Below, piece by piece: positions 1 to 10,714 of a DNA stretch of 64,000 bases. Position 1 is the stretch's first letter; each line of letters starts with the position of its first letter. The stretch is from contig NZ_CYGY02000008.1 of the NCBI RefSeq assembly GCF_900007165.1, positions 65,641-129,640 on the forward strand. The letters run 5' to 3'. Below the pieces are notes generated by a model. It was not told where the DNA came from. It made no database searches and saw nothing but the letters and a program-made list of their open reading frames with translations. A program made the translations under genes and the position numbers. Source of the stretch: Paraburkholderia piptadeniae. Its GTDB lineage: Bacteria > Pseudomonadota > Gammaproteobacteria > Burkholderiales > Burkholderiaceae.

Positions 1-762
1 CGGGATGAACACGGCGAGCCCCGTGAAGATGCCCACGGGCAGCGCGATCTCGAAGCCGGCGATATACAGCGCGACCGCGTAGAACACGGCGAGCACGCCC
101 ATCACGAGCAACTGGCCGCGCAGGTATTGCGACAGCATGTGATCCATGTCGCGTGCGAGGTGGATCGTCTTCGAGAACCAGCGGCGCGGGATAAAGCCGC
201 GCAGGCGCGCGAGCATCGCGTTCCAGTCGTACAGCAGGTAGAACAGCACGAGCGGCACCATCACCACATTGCCGACCAACGTGATCATCACGTTCGAACT
301 GGTGCGGATCGACGTCCACGCATACAGCGCGACCGTCTGCGCGCTGCCTTCGAGCTGGCTCATCACCATGTCGCGGATGCTCGCGAAGTCGAGCGGATCG
401 GTCAGGCCCAGCACGGCGAGCTTCGGCTGCAACCACACGTGCAGGTGCGAGAAGAATCCGGGGACCTGCTGTTTCAGTTGCGGCACTTCCTTCTGGATGA
501 CGGCGAGCACCAGCAGCACCAGCAGCGTGACGATCAACACGAACAGCAGCATCATCAGAAGCGCGGCGAGGCCGCGCGGCACGCGCCGGCGCATGAGCCA
601 GGCGACGCCCGGCTGCAGGATGTAAGCGAGGATTGCGCCGAGCAGGAACGGCGTGAGCACGGGGCTCAGCAGCCAGATGAGAATGCCCACGGCTAGCGCG
701 ATGGCAAGCCAGATGAAGGCGCGGCGCTGATACGGCGTGAGGATCGGACTGTTTTGCTGCAA
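1..762 (-). CDS. AI-2E/PerM family permease, C-terminus cut by window edge
   Basis: Inner-membrane protein of the AI-2E transporter (PerM, DUF20) family; substrates are unproven for most members. The reverse-strand frame is open from the window edge to a TTG codon at 762-760 and begins [15 protein letters not shown], followed by hydrophobic helices ([39 protein letters not shown]). It contains the family's central amphipathic stretch, and 254 codons are visible. The TTG start is supported by a GGGAAAG Shine-Dalgarno-like sequence about 8 bases upstream. The gene is divergent from purM across about 107 bp, an arrangement common in Burkholderiaceae. The C-terminal helices lie outside the window. 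Confidence 0.85.
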   Translation of the reverse strand, partial: MQQNSPILTPYQRRAFIWLAIALAVGILIWLLSPVLTPFLLGAILAYILQPGVAWLMRRRVPRGLAALLMMLLFVLIVTLLVLLVLAVIQKEVPQLKQQVPGFFSHLHVWLQPKLAVLGLTDPLDFASIRDMVMSQLEGSAQTVALYAWTSIRTSSNVMITLVGNVVMVPLVLFYLLYDWNAMLARLRGFIPRRWFSKTIHLARDMDHMLSQYLRGQLLVMGVLAVFYAVALYIAGFEIALPVGIFTGLAVFIP

Positions 763-829
763 AGCGGCTTTCCCAGGTGTCGTGTCGTCGGAGGCGGCGT
801 TTCAAATTCCAGCCACGCGGCCGGCATCG

Positions 830-848
830 GGTAAAATCGCATTTTACC
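830..848. promoter_or_regulatory. Perfect 8+3+8 inverted repeat with -10-like core upstream of purM
   Basis: GGTAAAAT-cgc-ATTTTACC lies 22 bp before the purM start in the purM/permease divergent intergenic region. Each arm contains TAAAAT, which resembles a sigma-70 -10 hexamer on either strand. It could serve two divergent promoters or an operator. No bound regulator can be named from sequence alone. Confidence 0.5.
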
Positions 849-869
849 GACCTTCCGAGCTCTCCCCTC

Positions 870-1937
870 ATGAATCAACCGAAATCCGCCCCGAATTCCC
901 CTGATTCGGCCCAAGGTCTGTCGTATCGCGACGCAGGCGTGGACATCGACGCGGGTGACGCCCTCGTCGACGCGATCAAGCCCTTTGCCAAGAAGACGCT
1001 GCGCGACGGCGTGCTGGGCGGCATCGGCGGTTTCGGCGCGCTGTTCGAGGTGCCGAAGAAGTACAAGGAGCCCGTGCTCGTGTCGGGTACGGACGGCGTC
1101 GGCACCAAGCTGAAGCTCGCGTTCCAGCTGAACAGGCACGATACCGTCGGCCAGGACCTCGTCGCGATGAGCGTCAACGACATCCTCGTGCAAGGCGCCG
1201 AGCCGCTCTTCTTCCTCGACTATTTCGCGTGCGGCAAGCTGGACGTCGCCACGGCGGCCACCGTCGTCAAGGGCATCGCGACGGGCTGCGAGCTGGCCGG
1301 CTGCGCGCTGATCGGCGGCGAAACGGCTGAAATGCCGGGCATGTACCCCGATGGCGAATACGACCTCGCGGGCTTCGCCGTCGGCGCGGTCGAAAAGAGC
1401 AAGATCATCGACGGCAGCAAGATCGTCCCCGGCGACGTCGTGCTGGGCCTCGCGTCGAGCGGCATCCATTCGAACGGCTACTCGCTCGTGCGCAAGATCA
1501 TCGAGCGCGCGCAGCCGGACCTGAACGCCGATTTCGACGGCCGCTCGCTCGCCGAAGCGCTGATGGCGCCAACGCACATCTACGTGAAGCCGCTGCTTGC
1601 GCTGATGCAACAGCTCGAAGTGAAGGGGATGGCGCACATCACGGGCGGCGGTCTGGTCGAAAACATTCCGCGCGTGCTGAAAGAGGGCCTGACGGCTGAG
1701 CTCGATCACCGCGCATGGCCGCTGCCGCCGCTGTTTTCGTGGCTGCAAAAGCACGGTGGTGTCGCCGATGCGGAAATGCATCGCGTGTTCAACTGCGGCA
1801 TCGGCATGGCCGTGATCGTGTCCGCCGCCGATGCGGAAAAGGCGATCGGCCTGCTGTCCGCAGCGGGCGAGCAGGTGTGGAAGATCGGCGCGGTGCGCGC
1901 CAGCAAGGAAGGCGAGGCGCAGACCGTCGTGGTCTGA
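870..1937 (+). CDS. purM: Phosphoribosylformylglycinamidine cyclo-ligase (AIR synthetase)
   Basis: PurM closes the imidazole ring of FGAM to aminoimidazole ribonucleotide using ATP, the fifth step of de novo purine synthesis in the cytoplasm. The 355-residue product has the family length. It shows the N-terminal [16 protein letters not shown] block, the substrate loop near [12 protein letters not shown], the metal/ATP segment [32 protein letters not shown] and the C-terminal [15 protein letters not shown]. The start was placed at the MNQPKS codon because the longer open frame only adds a low-complexity Arg-rich leader with no family similarity. A rho-independent terminator follows 25 bp after the stop. 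Confidence 0.97.
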   Translation: MNQPKSAPNSPDSAQGLSYRDAGVDIDAGDALVDAIKPFAKKTLRDGVLGGIGGFGALFEVPKKYKEPVLVSGTDGVGTKLKLAFQLNRHDTVGQDLVAMSVNDILVQGAEPLFFLDYFACGKLDVATAATVVKGIATGCELAGCALIGGETAEMPGMYPDGEYDLAGFAVGAVEKSKIIDGSKIVPGDVVLGLASSGIHSNGYSLVRKIIERAQPDLNADFDGRSLAEALMAPTHIYVKPLLALMQQLEVKGMAHITGGGLVENIPRVLKEGLTAELDHRAWPLPPLFSWLQKHGGVADAEMHRVFNCGIGMAVIVSAADAEKAIGLLSAAGEQVWKIGAVRASKEGEAQTVVV

Positions 1938-1961
1938 GCGTTGCGTCGCTGAAAGGTCAGA

Positions 1962-1996
1962 AGGCCGCCCGGCTGCGAAGCCCGGCGGCTTTTTTC
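1962..1996 (+). terminator. Rho-independent terminator of purM
   Basis: A GC-rich stem of GCCGCC and GGCGGC arms with one internal mismatch closes a short loop and is followed by six T residues. It lies in the purM/miaA convergent gap and faces purM transcription. Confidence 0.75.
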
Positions 1997-2009
1997 ATAT
2001 GTTCGCGTC

Positions 2010-2996
2010 TTATTTGTCAGCGCCCGAGGTCACGCGCTTGATCGCACGCAACGCCTGCGCCGTCGCATCGCCCGCGCAGCAGTCGATCACGATGCGCTCC
2101 GGCATCGCGCGCAGCCACGTCAGCTGGCGCTTGCACAACTGGCGCGTCGCGAAGATGCCCTTGTCGCGCATGGTGTCGTAGTCGGTCTCGCCGTCCAGAT
2201 ATTCCCACGCTTGCCGGTATCCGACGCAGCGCATCGACGGCAAGCCCGGATGCAGATCGCCGCGCGCGCGCAGCGCCTTCACTTCGTCGATGAAACCGTT
2301 CGCGAGCATCGCATCGAAGCGCTGCGCGATGCGCGCGTGCAGCACGCCGCGATCGGACGGCTCCAGCGCGATGGGGACGAAACGATAGCGGCGCGCGGCG
2401 TCGTCGTCGCGAGCGGGCGCGGCGAGCAGCGCCGACATCGGCTGGCCCGTCAGCATGAACACTTCGAGCGCGCGCTGGATGCGCTGCGAATCGTTCGGCG
2501 CGAGGCGCGCGGCCGTGACGGGATCGACGTCGGCGAGGCGCGCGTGCAGCGCGGGCCAGCCCTCGCGCGCGGCATCGGCGTCGAGCGTCGCGCGCATGTC
2601 GGGATCGGCGGCGGGCAGATCGTTCAGGCCCTGCGTCAGCGCCTTGTAGTAAAGCATCGTGCCGCCGACCAGCAGCGGCACATTACCCCGCGCGACGATC
2701 TCGCCGACGAGCCGCAACGCATCGGCGCGAAAATCGGCCGCCGAGTACGCGTCGATGGGATCGACGATATCGATCAGATGATGAGGCGCGACGGCGCGTT
2801 CTTCAGGCGACGGCTTCGCGGTGCCGATATCCATCTCGCGATAGACGAGCGCCGAATCGACGCTGACGATTTCGACGGGAGCGCGCGCGGCGAACGCGAG
2901 CGCGGCGGCCGTCTTGCCGGAGGCGGTCGGGCCGAGCAGACAGGCGACGGGCTGCGCTTTTTGCTGCGCTTCTTGGTGCGGTCCGTGCTGCGTCAT
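2010..2996 (-). CDS. miaA: tRNA dimethylallyltransferase
   Basis: MiaA adds a dimethylallyl group to N6 of A37 in tRNAs that read UNN codons. The 328-residue protein has the P-loop GPTASGKT near residue 22, the [16 protein letters not shown] substrate motif, the HHLIDIVDP block, [12 protein letters not shown] and the C-terminal [15 protein letters not shown] tRNA-binding stretch. The start at MTQHGPHQ leaves a 34 bp gap after mutL; an upstream in-frame ATG would overlap mutL and adds no conserved sequence. It is probably co-transcribed with mutL, as in many proteobacteria. Confidence 0.96.
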   Translation of the reverse strand: MTQHGPHQEAQQKAQPVACLLGPTASGKTAAALAFAARAPVEIVSVDSALVYREMDIGTAKPSPEERAVAPHHLIDIVDPIDAYSAADFRADALRLVGEIVARGNVPLLVGGTMLYYKALTQGLNDLPAADPDMRATLDADAAREGWPALHARLADVDPVTAARLAPNDSQRIQRALEVFMLTGQPMSALLAAPARDDDAARRYRFVPIALEPSDRGVLHARIAQRFDAMLANGFIDEVKALRARGDLHPGLPSMRCVGYRQAWEYLDGETDYDTMRDKGIFATRQLCKRQLTWLRAMPERIVIDCCAGDATAQALRAIKRVTSGADK

Positions 2997-3030
2997 GACA
3001 GGCGTGAGCGGAATGGGACAGCGGAGCCGC

Positions 3031-5139
3031 TCATTGTCCGCGCATGAAGAGGCGGTCGAGATCGGCAAGCGTCAGCTGATACCACGTCGGACGTCCGTGA
3101 TTGCATTGATCCGCGCGTTCAGTCGCTTCCATCTGGCGCAGCAGCGCGTTCATCTCGTCGAGCGTCAGACGCCGATTCGCGCGCACCGCGTGATGGCACG
3201 CGAGCGTGCCGAGCAGTTCGTGCTGCCGCTCGGTCAGCACACGCGAGCCGCCGTACGCATGCAGATCGGACAGTACCGCGCGCGCGAGCGACTGCAAGTC
3301 GGCATCCTTCAGGAGCGCGGGCACGGCGCGAATCGCGATGCTCGTCGGCGACAGCACGGCGAGATCGAAGCCGAGCGCATCGAGCGTCTCGCGCTCTTCT
3401 TCGACAACGCCGATTTCAACGCCATCGGCGGTCATCGACAACGGGATCAGCAACGGCTGCACCGCGATCGTCCGGTCGGCGAGCGCGTTCTTGAACTGCT
3501 CGTACAGGATGCGCTCGTGCGCCGCGTGCATATCGACGATCACGAGGCCGCGCGCGTTCTGCGCGAGCACATAGATGCCGTGGATCTGGCCGAGCGCGAA
3601 GCCGAGCGGCTGCTCGTCGTTCGTGTCGAAAGTCTGCGGCGCGCCTTGCGGCTGCTGCTGTGGCGCGAAGCCCGAAGGCGAGGGCGCGCGGCCATAATCG
3701 GCCGTGCCGGGCCTGTCGTCCGCGTCGCGCAGTTCGAGCGCCGTCGTGCCTTGCGCGGTGCCCGCGCCGATGTCCTTGCGCCCGAACAGCGCATCGTAGA
3801 GCGCGAGCGGTTGCGCGACGGGCAGCGTGCCTTGCGTCATGCGCGCCTGGCGCAGCCATGTGTTGCCGGGCTGCGAGCTGCCGCCGTCGCTGACCTTGAA
3901 GCCGCCGCCGAGCGGCGTCGAGCCGAACGAAGACGGTGTCGATGTAGGCGTCGCGGACGGCATCGGCTCGATGCGCGCGGCGTGGCCACCCGATGTCGTC
4001 TCCGGCGACGCGCCCGCATGTCGTGCGAGCGCGCGCTGCACCGCATGGAACACGAACTGGTGAATCGAGCGCGAATCGCGAAAGCGCACTTCGATCTTCG
4101 ACGGATGCACGTTCACGTCGACGGCCTCGGGCGGCAGATCGAGGAACAGCACGTACGACGGAAAGCGGTCGCCATGCAGCACGTCCTCATACGCGGCACG
4201 CACCGCGTGCGTGAGCAGCTTGTCGCGCACGAAGCGGCCGTTGACGAAGAAATACTGCTGATCGGCGCGTCCGCGGCTCGCCGTCGGCAGACCGGCGCAG
4301 CCATACACGGCGAGCGGTCCCGCCGATTCGTCGAGGGGCAGATGCGCAGTCGCGAACGTCTCGCCGAGAATCTTCGCGACGCGCGTCGCGGGATCGCTCG
4401 CATTCCAGTGCTCGACGGCGCGTCCGTTGTGCAGCACTGAAATCGCGACGTCCGGGCGCGCGAGCGCGGCGCGGCGGATCATCTCGAGACAATGGCCGAG
4501 TTCGGTCTGCTCGCTCTTCAGGAACTTGCGGCGCGCGGGCGTGTTGAAGTACAGCTCGCGCACTTCGATCGTCGTGCCTCGCGTGCCGGCAGCGGGCGAC
4601 AGCGCGCCCGTCTGCGCATCGATACGCATCGCGTGCGAAGCATGCTCGGTGCGGCTCGTGATGTACATTTCCGATACCGACGCGATCGACGCGAGCGCCT
4701 CGCCGCGAAACCCGAGCGTCGCAACGGCTTCGAGTTCGGCGAGCGAGCGGATCTTGCTGGTCGCATGGCGCATCAGCGCGAGCGCGAGTTCGCCTTCGGG
4801 AATGCCGCAGCCGTCGTCGGTGATCGAGATGCGCTTGACGCCGCCTTCGTCGAGCAGGATGCGCAGCGTCTTCGCGCCTGCATCGAGCGCGTTTTCGAGC
4901 ACTTCCTTGACGACGGATGCCGGCCGCTCGACCACTTCGCCAGCGGCGATCTGGCTGATCAGCTGGTCGGGAAGCGGCTGGATCGCGCGCAATGCACGCG
5001 GCGTGACGGCGCTGTCGACAGCGTTCGCAGCGGGACTCGAAGCCGGGTCCGAAGCCTGGTCCAACGCGGGACCGGGTGCAGGGCTCGTCGCGGGCTTGTT
5101 GCCGTCGGGCGTTTCGGAGGATTCGGGGATCGCGGACAT
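3031..5139 (-). CDS. mutL: DNA mismatch repair protein MutL
   Basis: MutL couples MutS mismatch recognition to downstream excision. The N-terminal GHKL ATPase has ENALDAGA (Mg/ATP), [17 protein letters not shown] and [21 protein letters not shown]. The C-terminal dimerisation domain carries [12 protein letters not shown], which matches the endonuclease motif of MutL proteins from organisms without MutH (M for the usual Q), together with ACHHAVRA and CNHGRP. This suggests a self-nicking MutL. Of 702 residues, the first ~50 are a Ser/Pro/Ala-rich extension before [21 protein letters not shown], and the central linker is low complexity. It sits upstream of miaA in the same orientation. Confidence 0.97.
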   Translation of the reverse strand: MSAIPESSETPDGNKPATSPAPGPALDQASDPASSPAANAVDSAVTPRALRAIQPLPDQLISQIAAGEVVERPASVVKEVLENALDAGAKTLRILLDEGGVKRISITDDGCGIPEGELALALMRHATSKIRSLAELEAVATLGFRGEALASIASVSEMYITSRTEHASHAMRIDAQTGALSPAAGTRGTTIEVRELYFNTPARRKFLKSEQTELGHCLEMIRRAALARPDVAISVLHNGRAVEHWNASDPATRVAKILGETFATAHLPLDESAGPLAVYGCAGLPTASRGRADQQYFFVNGRFVRDKLLTHAVRAAYEDVLHGDRFPSYVLFLDLPPEAVDVNVHPSKIEVRFRDSRSIHQFVFHAVQRALARHAGASPETTSGGHAARIEPMPSATPTSTPSSFGSTPLGGGFKVSDGGSSQPGNTWLRQARMTQGTLPVAQPLALYDALFGRKDIGAGTAQGTTALELRDADDRPGTADYGRAPSPSGFAPQQQPQGAPQTFDTNDEQPLGFALGQIHGIYVLAQNARGLVIVDMHAAHERILYEQFKNALADRTIAVQPLLIPLSMTADGVEIGVVEEERETLDALGFDLAVLSPTSIAIRAVPALLKDADLQSLARAVLSDLHAYGGSRVLTERQHELLGTLACHHAVRANRRLTLDEMNALLRQMEATERADQCNHGRPTWYQLTLADLDRLFMRGQ

Positions 5140-5384
5140 GGCGAAATTATAGCGATTCGTCGCAGATCGTCTGAGCGCGTGACTGAATCTGCGATTGAAC
5201 GTGCGGTTGAGTCCGCGATCGAGCCGATCGAGGCCCGCGACTTTTTTTCAAGACGTCATGGCACTTCGGTATCATGGCGCGGTCAAGTCTAGGCTCGGTC
5301 GCGAATCGTGATTTCGCTTCGCATGCCGCACGCGACGGCCGCCGCGCCCGTCATGTCAGCCATCTGCTTTTTAAAGGACGATCT

Positions 5385-6074
5385 TTGGACACGCTGCTGC
5401 AATTCGTCAATCTTGTCCTGCACATCGACAAGTTTCTAGGAGTCTTCATCCATCAATACGGCGCGTGGGTCTACGCGGTGCTGTTCCTGATCGTGTTCTG
5501 CGAGACGGGTCTCGTGGTGCTGCCGTTTCTACCCGGCGATTCGCTGCTCTTCATCGGCGGCGCGTTTTGCGCGGCGGGCGCAATGAACATCGAACTGCTG
5601 ATCGTGCTGCTGCTGGCCGCGGCCGTGTTCGGCAATACCGTGAACTATTTGATCGGCCGCGCGCTCGGACCGAAGGTGTTCAACTCGCACATTCCCGTGC
5701 TCGAACGCTTTCTCGATCGCGAGGCGCTGCGCAAGACGCACGACTTCTACGAGCGCCACGGCGGCAAGACCATTGTGCTCGCGCGTTTCATTCCCGTCGT
5801 GCGGACGTTCGCGCCATTCGTAGCGGGGGCGTCGCAGATGGGCGTCCGGCGTTTCCAGTTGTTCAATATCGCGGGTGCGTTCTTCTGGGTGCTGCTGCTC
5901 ACGCTGCTCGGCTATTTCTTCGGCAACATTCCGTTTATTCGCCAGTATCTGAATGTGATCGTGCTGGTGGGTATCGGCGCGGCGATCGTTCCCGTGGCGC
6001 TCGGCGCAGTGTGGAAGATGATGCGCGGCAAGCGTCAGCCGACAGGGTCGGCGAGCAACCATACGGGGCAATGA
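5385..6074 (+). CDS. DedA/SNARE-associated family membrane protein
   Basis: DedA proteins are inner-membrane proteins needed for envelope and proton-motive-force homeostasis; several are proposed to move undecaprenyl phosphate or other lipids. The 229-residue product shows the family's acidic FCETGLVVLPFLPGDSLLF motif, GNTVNYLIGRALGPKVF, and the basic RTFAPFVAGASQMGVRRFQLFNIAGAFFW segment. The start is TTG at 5385, with AAAGGA 6 bases upstream; the longer ATG frame adds 37 unrelated residues. It stands alone between mutL (divergent) and the MscS gene (convergent). Confidence 0.9.
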   Translation: MDTLLQFVNLVLHIDKFLGVFIHQYGAWVYAVLFLIVFCETGLVVLPFLPGDSLLFIGGAFCAAGAMNIELLIVLLLAAAVFGNTVNYLIGRALGPKVFNSHIPVLERFLDREALRKTHDFYERHGGKTIVLARFIPVVRTFAPFVAGASQMGVRRFQLFNIAGAFFWVLLLTLLGYFFGNIPFIRQYLNVIVLVGIGAAIVPVALGAVWKMMRGKRQPTGSASNHTGQ

Positions 6075-6191
6075 GCGGGGCAATAAGCGCGGGGGCGTGC
6101 GAGGGGAGTGCCCTCAAACGCCCGCACGCGCAAAGGAAGCAATCCCCACGCGACAAACAGAGAACGGCGAAGCCGCGCGCCGCACAAAGAG

Positions 6192-7004
6192 CTACGCGGC
6201 CGCGCGCCGCACGAAAGGCGTTTCGGGCGTCGGATACCCCGCTTCGCGGAACGTCTCGACGATCGCGCGGTTCGTATCGAAGTAGACCTGCCAGTAGTTG
6301 TCGTTGTGCGTGTACGGCCGCACGCACAGCAGCGGACCTTCCGGCGTGAACGACATCAGTTCGACATCGGGCGCCGGATTCTGCGAGACATTCGGAATCT
6401 TCGTCACGGCCGCGCGCAGGCGATTGGCGGCATCGACGGGATCGACGCCGTTTGCCACCTTCGCCGTCAGCTCGACGCGCCGCACGGGCTGCGCGCTGAA
6501 GTTCGAGATCACGCCGGAAAAGATCGTGTTGTTGCCGACGATGGTCAACACGTTATCGGGCGTGATGATCGTCGTGCCGAACAGGCCCAGCTCCTGCACC
6601 GTGCCCGTGACGCCGCCCGCCGTCACGAAATCGCCGACCTTGAACGGCCGCAGTACCTGCATGAAGACGCCCGCCGCGAAATGCGCGAGCAGCCCGCCCC
6701 AGGCCGTGCCCACTGCAAGGCCGACGCCCGCGAGCAACGCGGCGAACGAGGTCGTCTGCACGCCGAACACCTGCAGAATCGCCAGCACCAGCAGCAGGTT
6801 CAGGATGCCGGCGAGTATCGAGCCGAGATAGTGCGCAAGCGTCGGATCGACCTTGCTGTTGCGCGAGAGCAGCTTGCGGATCAGGCCGGTGATGAGCCCG
6901 ATCACCCATCGCCCGACGATCCATAGAACGATCGCACCGAGCACCTTGGTCCCGAAGTCGATGCCCCGGGTCATTAGAAAGACGCGTACGGCTTCAATGT
7001 CCAC
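6192..7004 (-). CDS. Small MscS-family mechanosensitive channel
   Basis: Predicted osmotic safety valve of the inner membrane. The 270-residue protein has N-terminal helices (VLGAIVLWIVGRWVIGLI), then the pore-lining TM3 rich in Gly/Ala (FAALLAGVGLAVGTAWGGLLAHFAAGVFM). A beta domain (PFKVGDFVTAGGVTGTVQELGLFGT) and a C-terminal vestibule domain ending YPTPETPFVRRAAA follow. The start is GTG at 7004 with GAGGGAA a few bases upstream; a longer ATG frame to 7214 lacks this ribosome site and gives a non-conserved leader. Confidence 0.92.
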   Translation of the reverse strand: MDIEAVRVFLMTRGIDFGTKVLGAIVLWIVGRWVIGLITGLIRKLLSRNSKVDPTLAHYLGSILAGILNLLLVLAILQVFGVQTTSFAALLAGVGLAVGTAWGGLLAHFAAGVFMQVLRPFKVGDFVTAGGVTGTVQELGLFGTTIITPDNVLTIVGNNTIFSGVISNFSAQPVRRVELTAKVANGVDPVDAANRLRAAVTKIPNVSQNPAPDVELMSFTPEGPLLCVRPYTHNDNYWQVYFDTNRAIVETFREAGYPTPETPFVRRAAA

Positions 7005-7274
7005 GATTCCCTCGCTTGAGTCGGTTTGCGCTTGACTGACCTGCGTGCATGCGACGACGCGAAGGAACACGGCGCGGACGAGTCCGCTGGAGGAAGCGAC
7101 GCCGCGTCCATCGCTTGTGCTGCACGACGTTTTATCTGGTACGGCGAACGGCTGGAGGAGGCTGGTTTCCCGATATGCAAGAAGGACGGCGCAAGTCGCG
7201 CCGCCTGCAATCATCGAATGTTATAGGCGACGGCGCGGCGGTTAGCAAGACGTATTCCCGGCCTTCCGGCCTGC

Positions 7275-7643
7275 CTACATGGGGAGTTGCGATTTGGTGT
7301 ACGACGACGTCCGGATGACGGCAGAGCCTTGCGCCCCCTGTGACGCCTTGCGGCTGCGCATGCGCGCCAGACAGATCGCGATGCCGGATGCCGTCAGATA
7401 CGCGGCGAAGCGCTGCATGAAGGATTCCGTGGTGCTGAACTTGCCGTAGCGCGTCTGCGAATCGGCGAACACCAGAAAGGTCAGCGCGGCATCGAACGCC
7501 AGCGCGATCGCGATGAACACGAAGAACACGAGATAGCCGTTCGCTTTCGCGCCGGGCCTCATCCCGTTGAACAGGCTGCATGCTGTCAGCATGACGGCGA
7601 GGATGACCAGGTTCGAAATCAGATCGAGCAGGAAATTGACCAT
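7275..7643 (-). CDS. Hypothetical three-helix membrane protein
   Basis: I do not recognise a named family. The 122-residue product starting at MVNFLLDLISNL has three hydrophobic stretches: residues ~3-27, ~37-60 and ~75-95. It ends in a basic Ser-rich tail. The reading frame continues upstream to an ATG at 7739 but the first hydrophobic helix begins at the internal ATG, so the shorter form is preferred; neither start has a clear Shine-Dalgarno sequence. It lies between the MscS gene and the first DJ-1/AraC regulator on the same strand. Confidence 0.5.
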   Translation of the reverse strand: MVNFLLDLISNLVILAVMLTACSLFNGMRPGAKANGYLVFFVFIAIALAFDAALTFLVFADSQTRYGKFSTTESFMQRFAAYLTASGIAICLARMRSRKASQGAQGSAVIRTSSYTKSQLPM

Positions 7644-7846
7644 GACGTTGAGATCAAAGCGTTGTATTGCGAACGCTGCTCGCCATGTGTCGTCGACGTG
7701 TTGCAACCGGCACCGCGAGTAGCCGCGGGATGATTGCACGTCTTTTCATCTCGATAAATGCAAATATACGGAGTCCCCAATAACGCGTTGGCCGCGCACG
7801 ACAGGCGATGAGCCAGCGCGCCTGCTTGGCAGGGCGAATGCAAGAA

Positions 7847-7882
7847 GCGCAAGGGTCTCCTGTTGCCCGGAGACCCTTGCGC
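7847..7882 (-). terminator. Strong 14-bp hairpin downstream of the first DJ-1/AraC regulator
   Basis: The arms GCGCAAGGGTCTCC and GGAGACCCTTGCGC are perfectly complementary around an 8-base loop. On the minus strand it lies 64 bp after the regulator's stop and is followed by TTCTTG; on the plus strand by TTTC. The rest of 7644-7945 holds nothing else I can support. Confidence 0.7.
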
Positions 7883-7945
7883 TTTCATCGTGACGGCGAA
7901 CGTGACGCGGATCGCTTGTCGCCGCGTCCGCGAGCCGCCCGCCTG

Positions 7946-9007
7946 TCAGCCTTTGGAAACGGTGCGCCGGTGCGCCGCGCGATAGTCGGTCGGCGAGATC
8001 GACAGGCGCTTGCGGAAGATCTTCGCGAGCCCATCGCCGCTGCGCACGCCACAACGGCGCGCGATGCCGTCGATCGATATGTCCGTCTCCGCGAGCAGCA
8101 GGCAACTTGCGTCGAGCCGCGCGCGCAGCAGGTATTCCGACGGCGTGAGCCCGATTTGCGACTTGAAGCGGCGCAGGAAATTACGCTCGCTCATCTTCGC
8201 GACCTCGGCCGCCTCGGCTACCGTTATATGGCGCGTGTAGTTCTCGCGTATCCAGTGCGCGGCCGTCGTGATCTTGCGGCTGATGCCTTTCTTCTCGTCG
8301 TCGTCGAGAAGCGCATCGAGGCGGCGCGACGCGCCCGACAGCGCGCGCTCCGACACGAGCCGCGCCATCGGCGTGCCGTGGTCGCGCTTGATGACCGTGA
8401 GCGCCGCCGCGATCGAACGCACGGGCGCGTCGACATCGAGCGTTGCGCCGGACTCGATCTGCCATTGCGGATCGTTCGGGACGGGCGCGAGCGGCCTGCC
8501 GAACGGATCGGCCGCGCCGGGCACGTTGCGCCAGCCGCGCCGTTCGAATGCGAGATCGGCGGCGGCGAGCACGCCGAGGCCCTCGTCGAGCGCCTTGACG
8601 ACGCGGATTTTCGGCGCGATTGCGCGCAGCCGCCGGATCAGCCGCTCGTTCGCCTTCGCGCGCGACGCGCCCGGACCGCCGACGATGAACAGCGTGTCGA
8701 AGCCGTTCAGCAGCGGGCCATTCAGGCTCTCTGTCCACACGCGCAGCGAACAGCTGCTGACTACACTGCCGCCCATTTCGGACAGCATCACGATCGAATA
8801 CGAGGGTTCGACGCCCGAACCCTCGCCAGACTGATCCGCCTGGGCTTCATTGGCGAGTCGGAATGCGTCGGCAAGCAGACACACGTCGCTTAACGGAAAT
8901 CGTTCAAAAACGAGAATACCGATGCGTTTGACCATGTGCCCGACGTTGACGACTGCGCTGTACGAGGATGAATCCAGCCACTGATTCACCGCATGCTCAT
9001 ATCGCAT
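7946..9007 (-). CDS. GATase1-like/AraC-type transcriptional regulator (first paralogue)
   Basis: Predicted transcription factor with an N-terminal DJ-1/PfpI-like ligand domain ([24 protein letters not shown] near residue 25, [11 protein letters not shown] near 120). A C-terminal AraC helix-turn-helix pair follows ([53 protein letters not shown]). The usual catalytic Cys of DJ-1 enzymes is absent (ALDEGLGVL in its place), so the domain is probably a sensor. The start at MRYEHAV (9007) has GGAGA 7 bases upstream; 353 residues. It is divergent from galU and has a paralogue at 14287, suggesting control of the EPS genes. Confidence 0.88.
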   Translation of the reverse strand: MRYEHAVNQWLDSSSYSAVVNVGHMVKRIGILVFERFPLSDVCLLADAFRLANEAQADQSGEGSGVEPSYSIVMLSEMGGSVVSSCSLRVWTESLNGPLLNGFDTLFIVGGPGASRAKANERLIRRLRAIAPKIRVVKALDEGLGVLAAADLAFERRGWRNVPGAADPFGRPLAPVPNDPQWQIESGATLDVDAPVRSIAAALTVIKRDHGTPMARLVSERALSGASRRLDALLDDDEKKGISRKITTAAHWIRENYTRHITVAEAAEVAKMSERNFLRRFKSQIGLTPSEYLLRARLDASCLLLAETDISIDGIARRCGVRSGDGLAKIFRKRLSISPTDYRAAHRRTVSKG

Positions 9008-9191
9008 CGTCTGTCTCCAGTGCCGAGGACGGCGAAAGAGTAAGGTCTGTATGCTTTGCGTCAATCATAGGCCGACGTTTTTACCCGCTGTCGATTGGAG
9101 TCGGAAAAAAACGAGAAGTTGGCAGATCGGCTCGATATTCGCGGAATACGCTGGCGTATCGATGCTGATCAATCCACTCAAAGAGGCGAGC

Positions 9192-10109
9192 ATGCTCACC
9201 CTGCGCAAGGCCGTATTTCCCGTGGCCGGACTCGGCACGCGCTTCCTTCCGGCGACGAAGGCAAGCCCGAAAGAAATGCTACCCGTCGTCGACAAGCCGT
9301 TGATTCAATACGCGGTCGAGGAAGCGATCGCGGCGGGGATCACCGAGATGATCTTCGTCACGGGACGCAGCAAGCGCGCGATCGAGGACCACTTCGACAA
9401 ATCGTATGAGGTCGAATGCGAGCTGCTCGCGCGCGGCAAGCTCGCGTTGCTGGAGCTGGTGCAGAACATCAAGCCGAGCCACGTCGAATGCTGCTACGTG
9501 CGCCAGCCGGAGCCGCTCGGGCTCGGCCACGCGGTGCTGTGCGCCGAAAAGCTGGTCGGCGGCGAGCCGTTTGCCGTGATGCTCGCCGACGATCTGCTCG
9601 ACGGCGAGCCGCCCGTGCTGTCGCAAATGGTGCAGCTCTTCAGCCACTATCACTGCTCGATCGTCGGCGTCGAGGAAATCGGCAAACACGAAACCCGCTC
9701 GTATGGCGTGATCGGCGGCAAGCGCTGGGACGAGCGGCTCTACAAGATGTCGGGCATCGTCGAAAAGCCTGCGCCGGAAGACGCGCCATCGAATCTCGGC
9801 GTAGTGGGCCGCTACGTGCTGATGCCGTCGATTTTCGATCACCTGCGCCGTCAGCAACCGGGCGCCGGCGGCGAGATCCAGCTGACCGACGCGATTCAGG
9901 CGCTGCTCGGCGGCGAGCAGGCGCTCGCGTACGAGTACCACGGCAAGCGCTACGACTGTGGCAGCAAGCTCGGCTACCTGAAAGCGACCGTCGAATTCGC
10001 GCTGCGCCACCCCGAGGTCAAGGGCCCGTTCGAAGCGTATCTGCGCGGCCGCGCGCATCGCGCCGGGGGCGCGCGGGAAACGCTGGCGGACCTGGCGAGC
10101 AGCGTCTGA
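9192..10109 (+). CDS. galU: UTP-glucose-1-phosphate uridylyltransferase
   Basis: GalU makes UDP-glucose from UTP and glucose-1-phosphate, supplying glucose for EPS and LPS. The 305-residue product matches the family length and shows the nucleotide-binding [25 protein letters not shown] signature at its N-terminus, [13 protein letters not shown], the acidic MLADDLLDG and GEIQLTDAI. The start at MLTLRK was chosen because the conserved sequence starts there and GAGG precedes it; the open frame extends a further 47 codons without conserved content. It opens the EPS region. Confidence 0.95.
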   Translation: MLTLRKAVFPVAGLGTRFLPATKASPKEMLPVVDKPLIQYAVEEAIAAGITEMIFVTGRSKRAIEDHFDKSYEVECELLARGKLALLELVQNIKPSHVECCYVRQPEPLGLGHAVLCAEKLVGGEPFAVMLADDLLDGEPPVLSQMVQLFSHYHCSIVGVEEIGKHETRSYGVIGGKRWDERLYKMSGIVEKPAPEDAPSNLGVVGRYVLMPSIFDHLRRQQPGAGGEIQLTDAIQALLGGEQALAYEYHGKRYDCGSKLGYLKATVEFALRHPEVKGPFEAYLRGRAHRAGGARETLADLASSV

Positions 10110-10165
10110 TTGCGTAGGCTGCTTCGCGCATCCGGTTTCGCGCGCATCCGGTATCGCGCGACCAC

Positions 10166-10197
10166 GAAATGCGGCGCACTCCGCAGCGCCGCATTTC
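10166..10197. terminator. Bidirectional hairpin between galU and the Nudix gene
   Basis: The 12-bp perfect arms GAAATGCGGCGC and GCGCCGCATTTC enclose an 8-base loop between two convergent genes. The T tract is weak (ATTTCATT). Just upstream, 10131-10160 contains tandem copies of a TCGCGCGCATCCGGT-like unit. Confidence 0.65.
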
Positions 10198-10240
10198 ATT
10201 CGCGTCCGCGACATCTTTCGACGGCGGACCGACTGTGGCG

Positions 10241-10714
10241 CTAACGGAAGTACGCCTTCGTGTTCTCGTGGACGCCGTCGTGCGCGAGCAGGTCTTCGGG
10301 CGTGAGCCAGATATAGCGGCTGTGCTGATCGAAGCGGCCCACGGATGCCGTGCTCTCGAGCGTCATAAAATACGCGATCACGACGTAGTGCGTGGTGATC
10401 TCGTCCGCGCCCGCGAAGTTGTCGCTATAGAGATGCTCGAACAGGCCGCCGAAACGCGCGGCCGAGCGCTCCATGCCCGAAATCCCCAGCTCCGCGTCGA
10501 CGACGCGCGTGAAGGCCGCGTCGAGCCGCTCGTTCTTGCAGATGCGCCCGCCGGGCACGGACCATGTGCCGAGCGCGGGACGATTGCGTCTGTGTCCGAC
10601 GAGCACGCGCCCCGCGTAGTCGCACACGATCAGGTCGATCGACACGAGAGGTGTCATCCGTACGACCTGAAGGAAATCGTCTGCTTCGAGGAAATCGGCA
10701 CATGTGGTGGCCAT
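10241..10714 (-). CDS. gmm: GDP-mannose mannosyl hydrolase (Nudix)
   Basis: Predicted to hydrolyse GDP-mannose to GDP and mannose, tuning the GDP-mannose/GDP-fucose pool; the E. coli homologue (Gmm/WcaH) sits in the colanic acid operon. The 157-residue protein closely follows that family: LQVVRMTPLVSIDLIV, RRNRPALGTWSVPGGRI, the modified Nudix box running into AAFTRVVDAELG, SDNFAGADEITTHYVV, and the C-terminal WLTPEDLLAHDGVHENTKAYF. Its position between galU and the polysaccharide genes fits that role. Confidence 0.9.
   Translation of the reverse strand: MATTCADFLEADDFLQVVRMTPLVSIDLIVCDYAGRVLVGHRRNRPALGTWSVPGGRICKNERLDAAFTRVVDAELGISGMERSAARFGGLFEHLYSDNFAGADEITTHYVVIAYFMTLESTASVGRFDQHSRYIWLTPEDLLAHDGVHENTKAYFR

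Noticed and set aside
693..1781. Long antisense open frame opposite purM (362 codons)
   Set aside because: Composition artefact of GC-rich third positions; His/Arg-rich with no recognisable domain, fully antisense to a certain gene. The same applies to frames at 15350-17155, 30848-32836 and 54754-55716.
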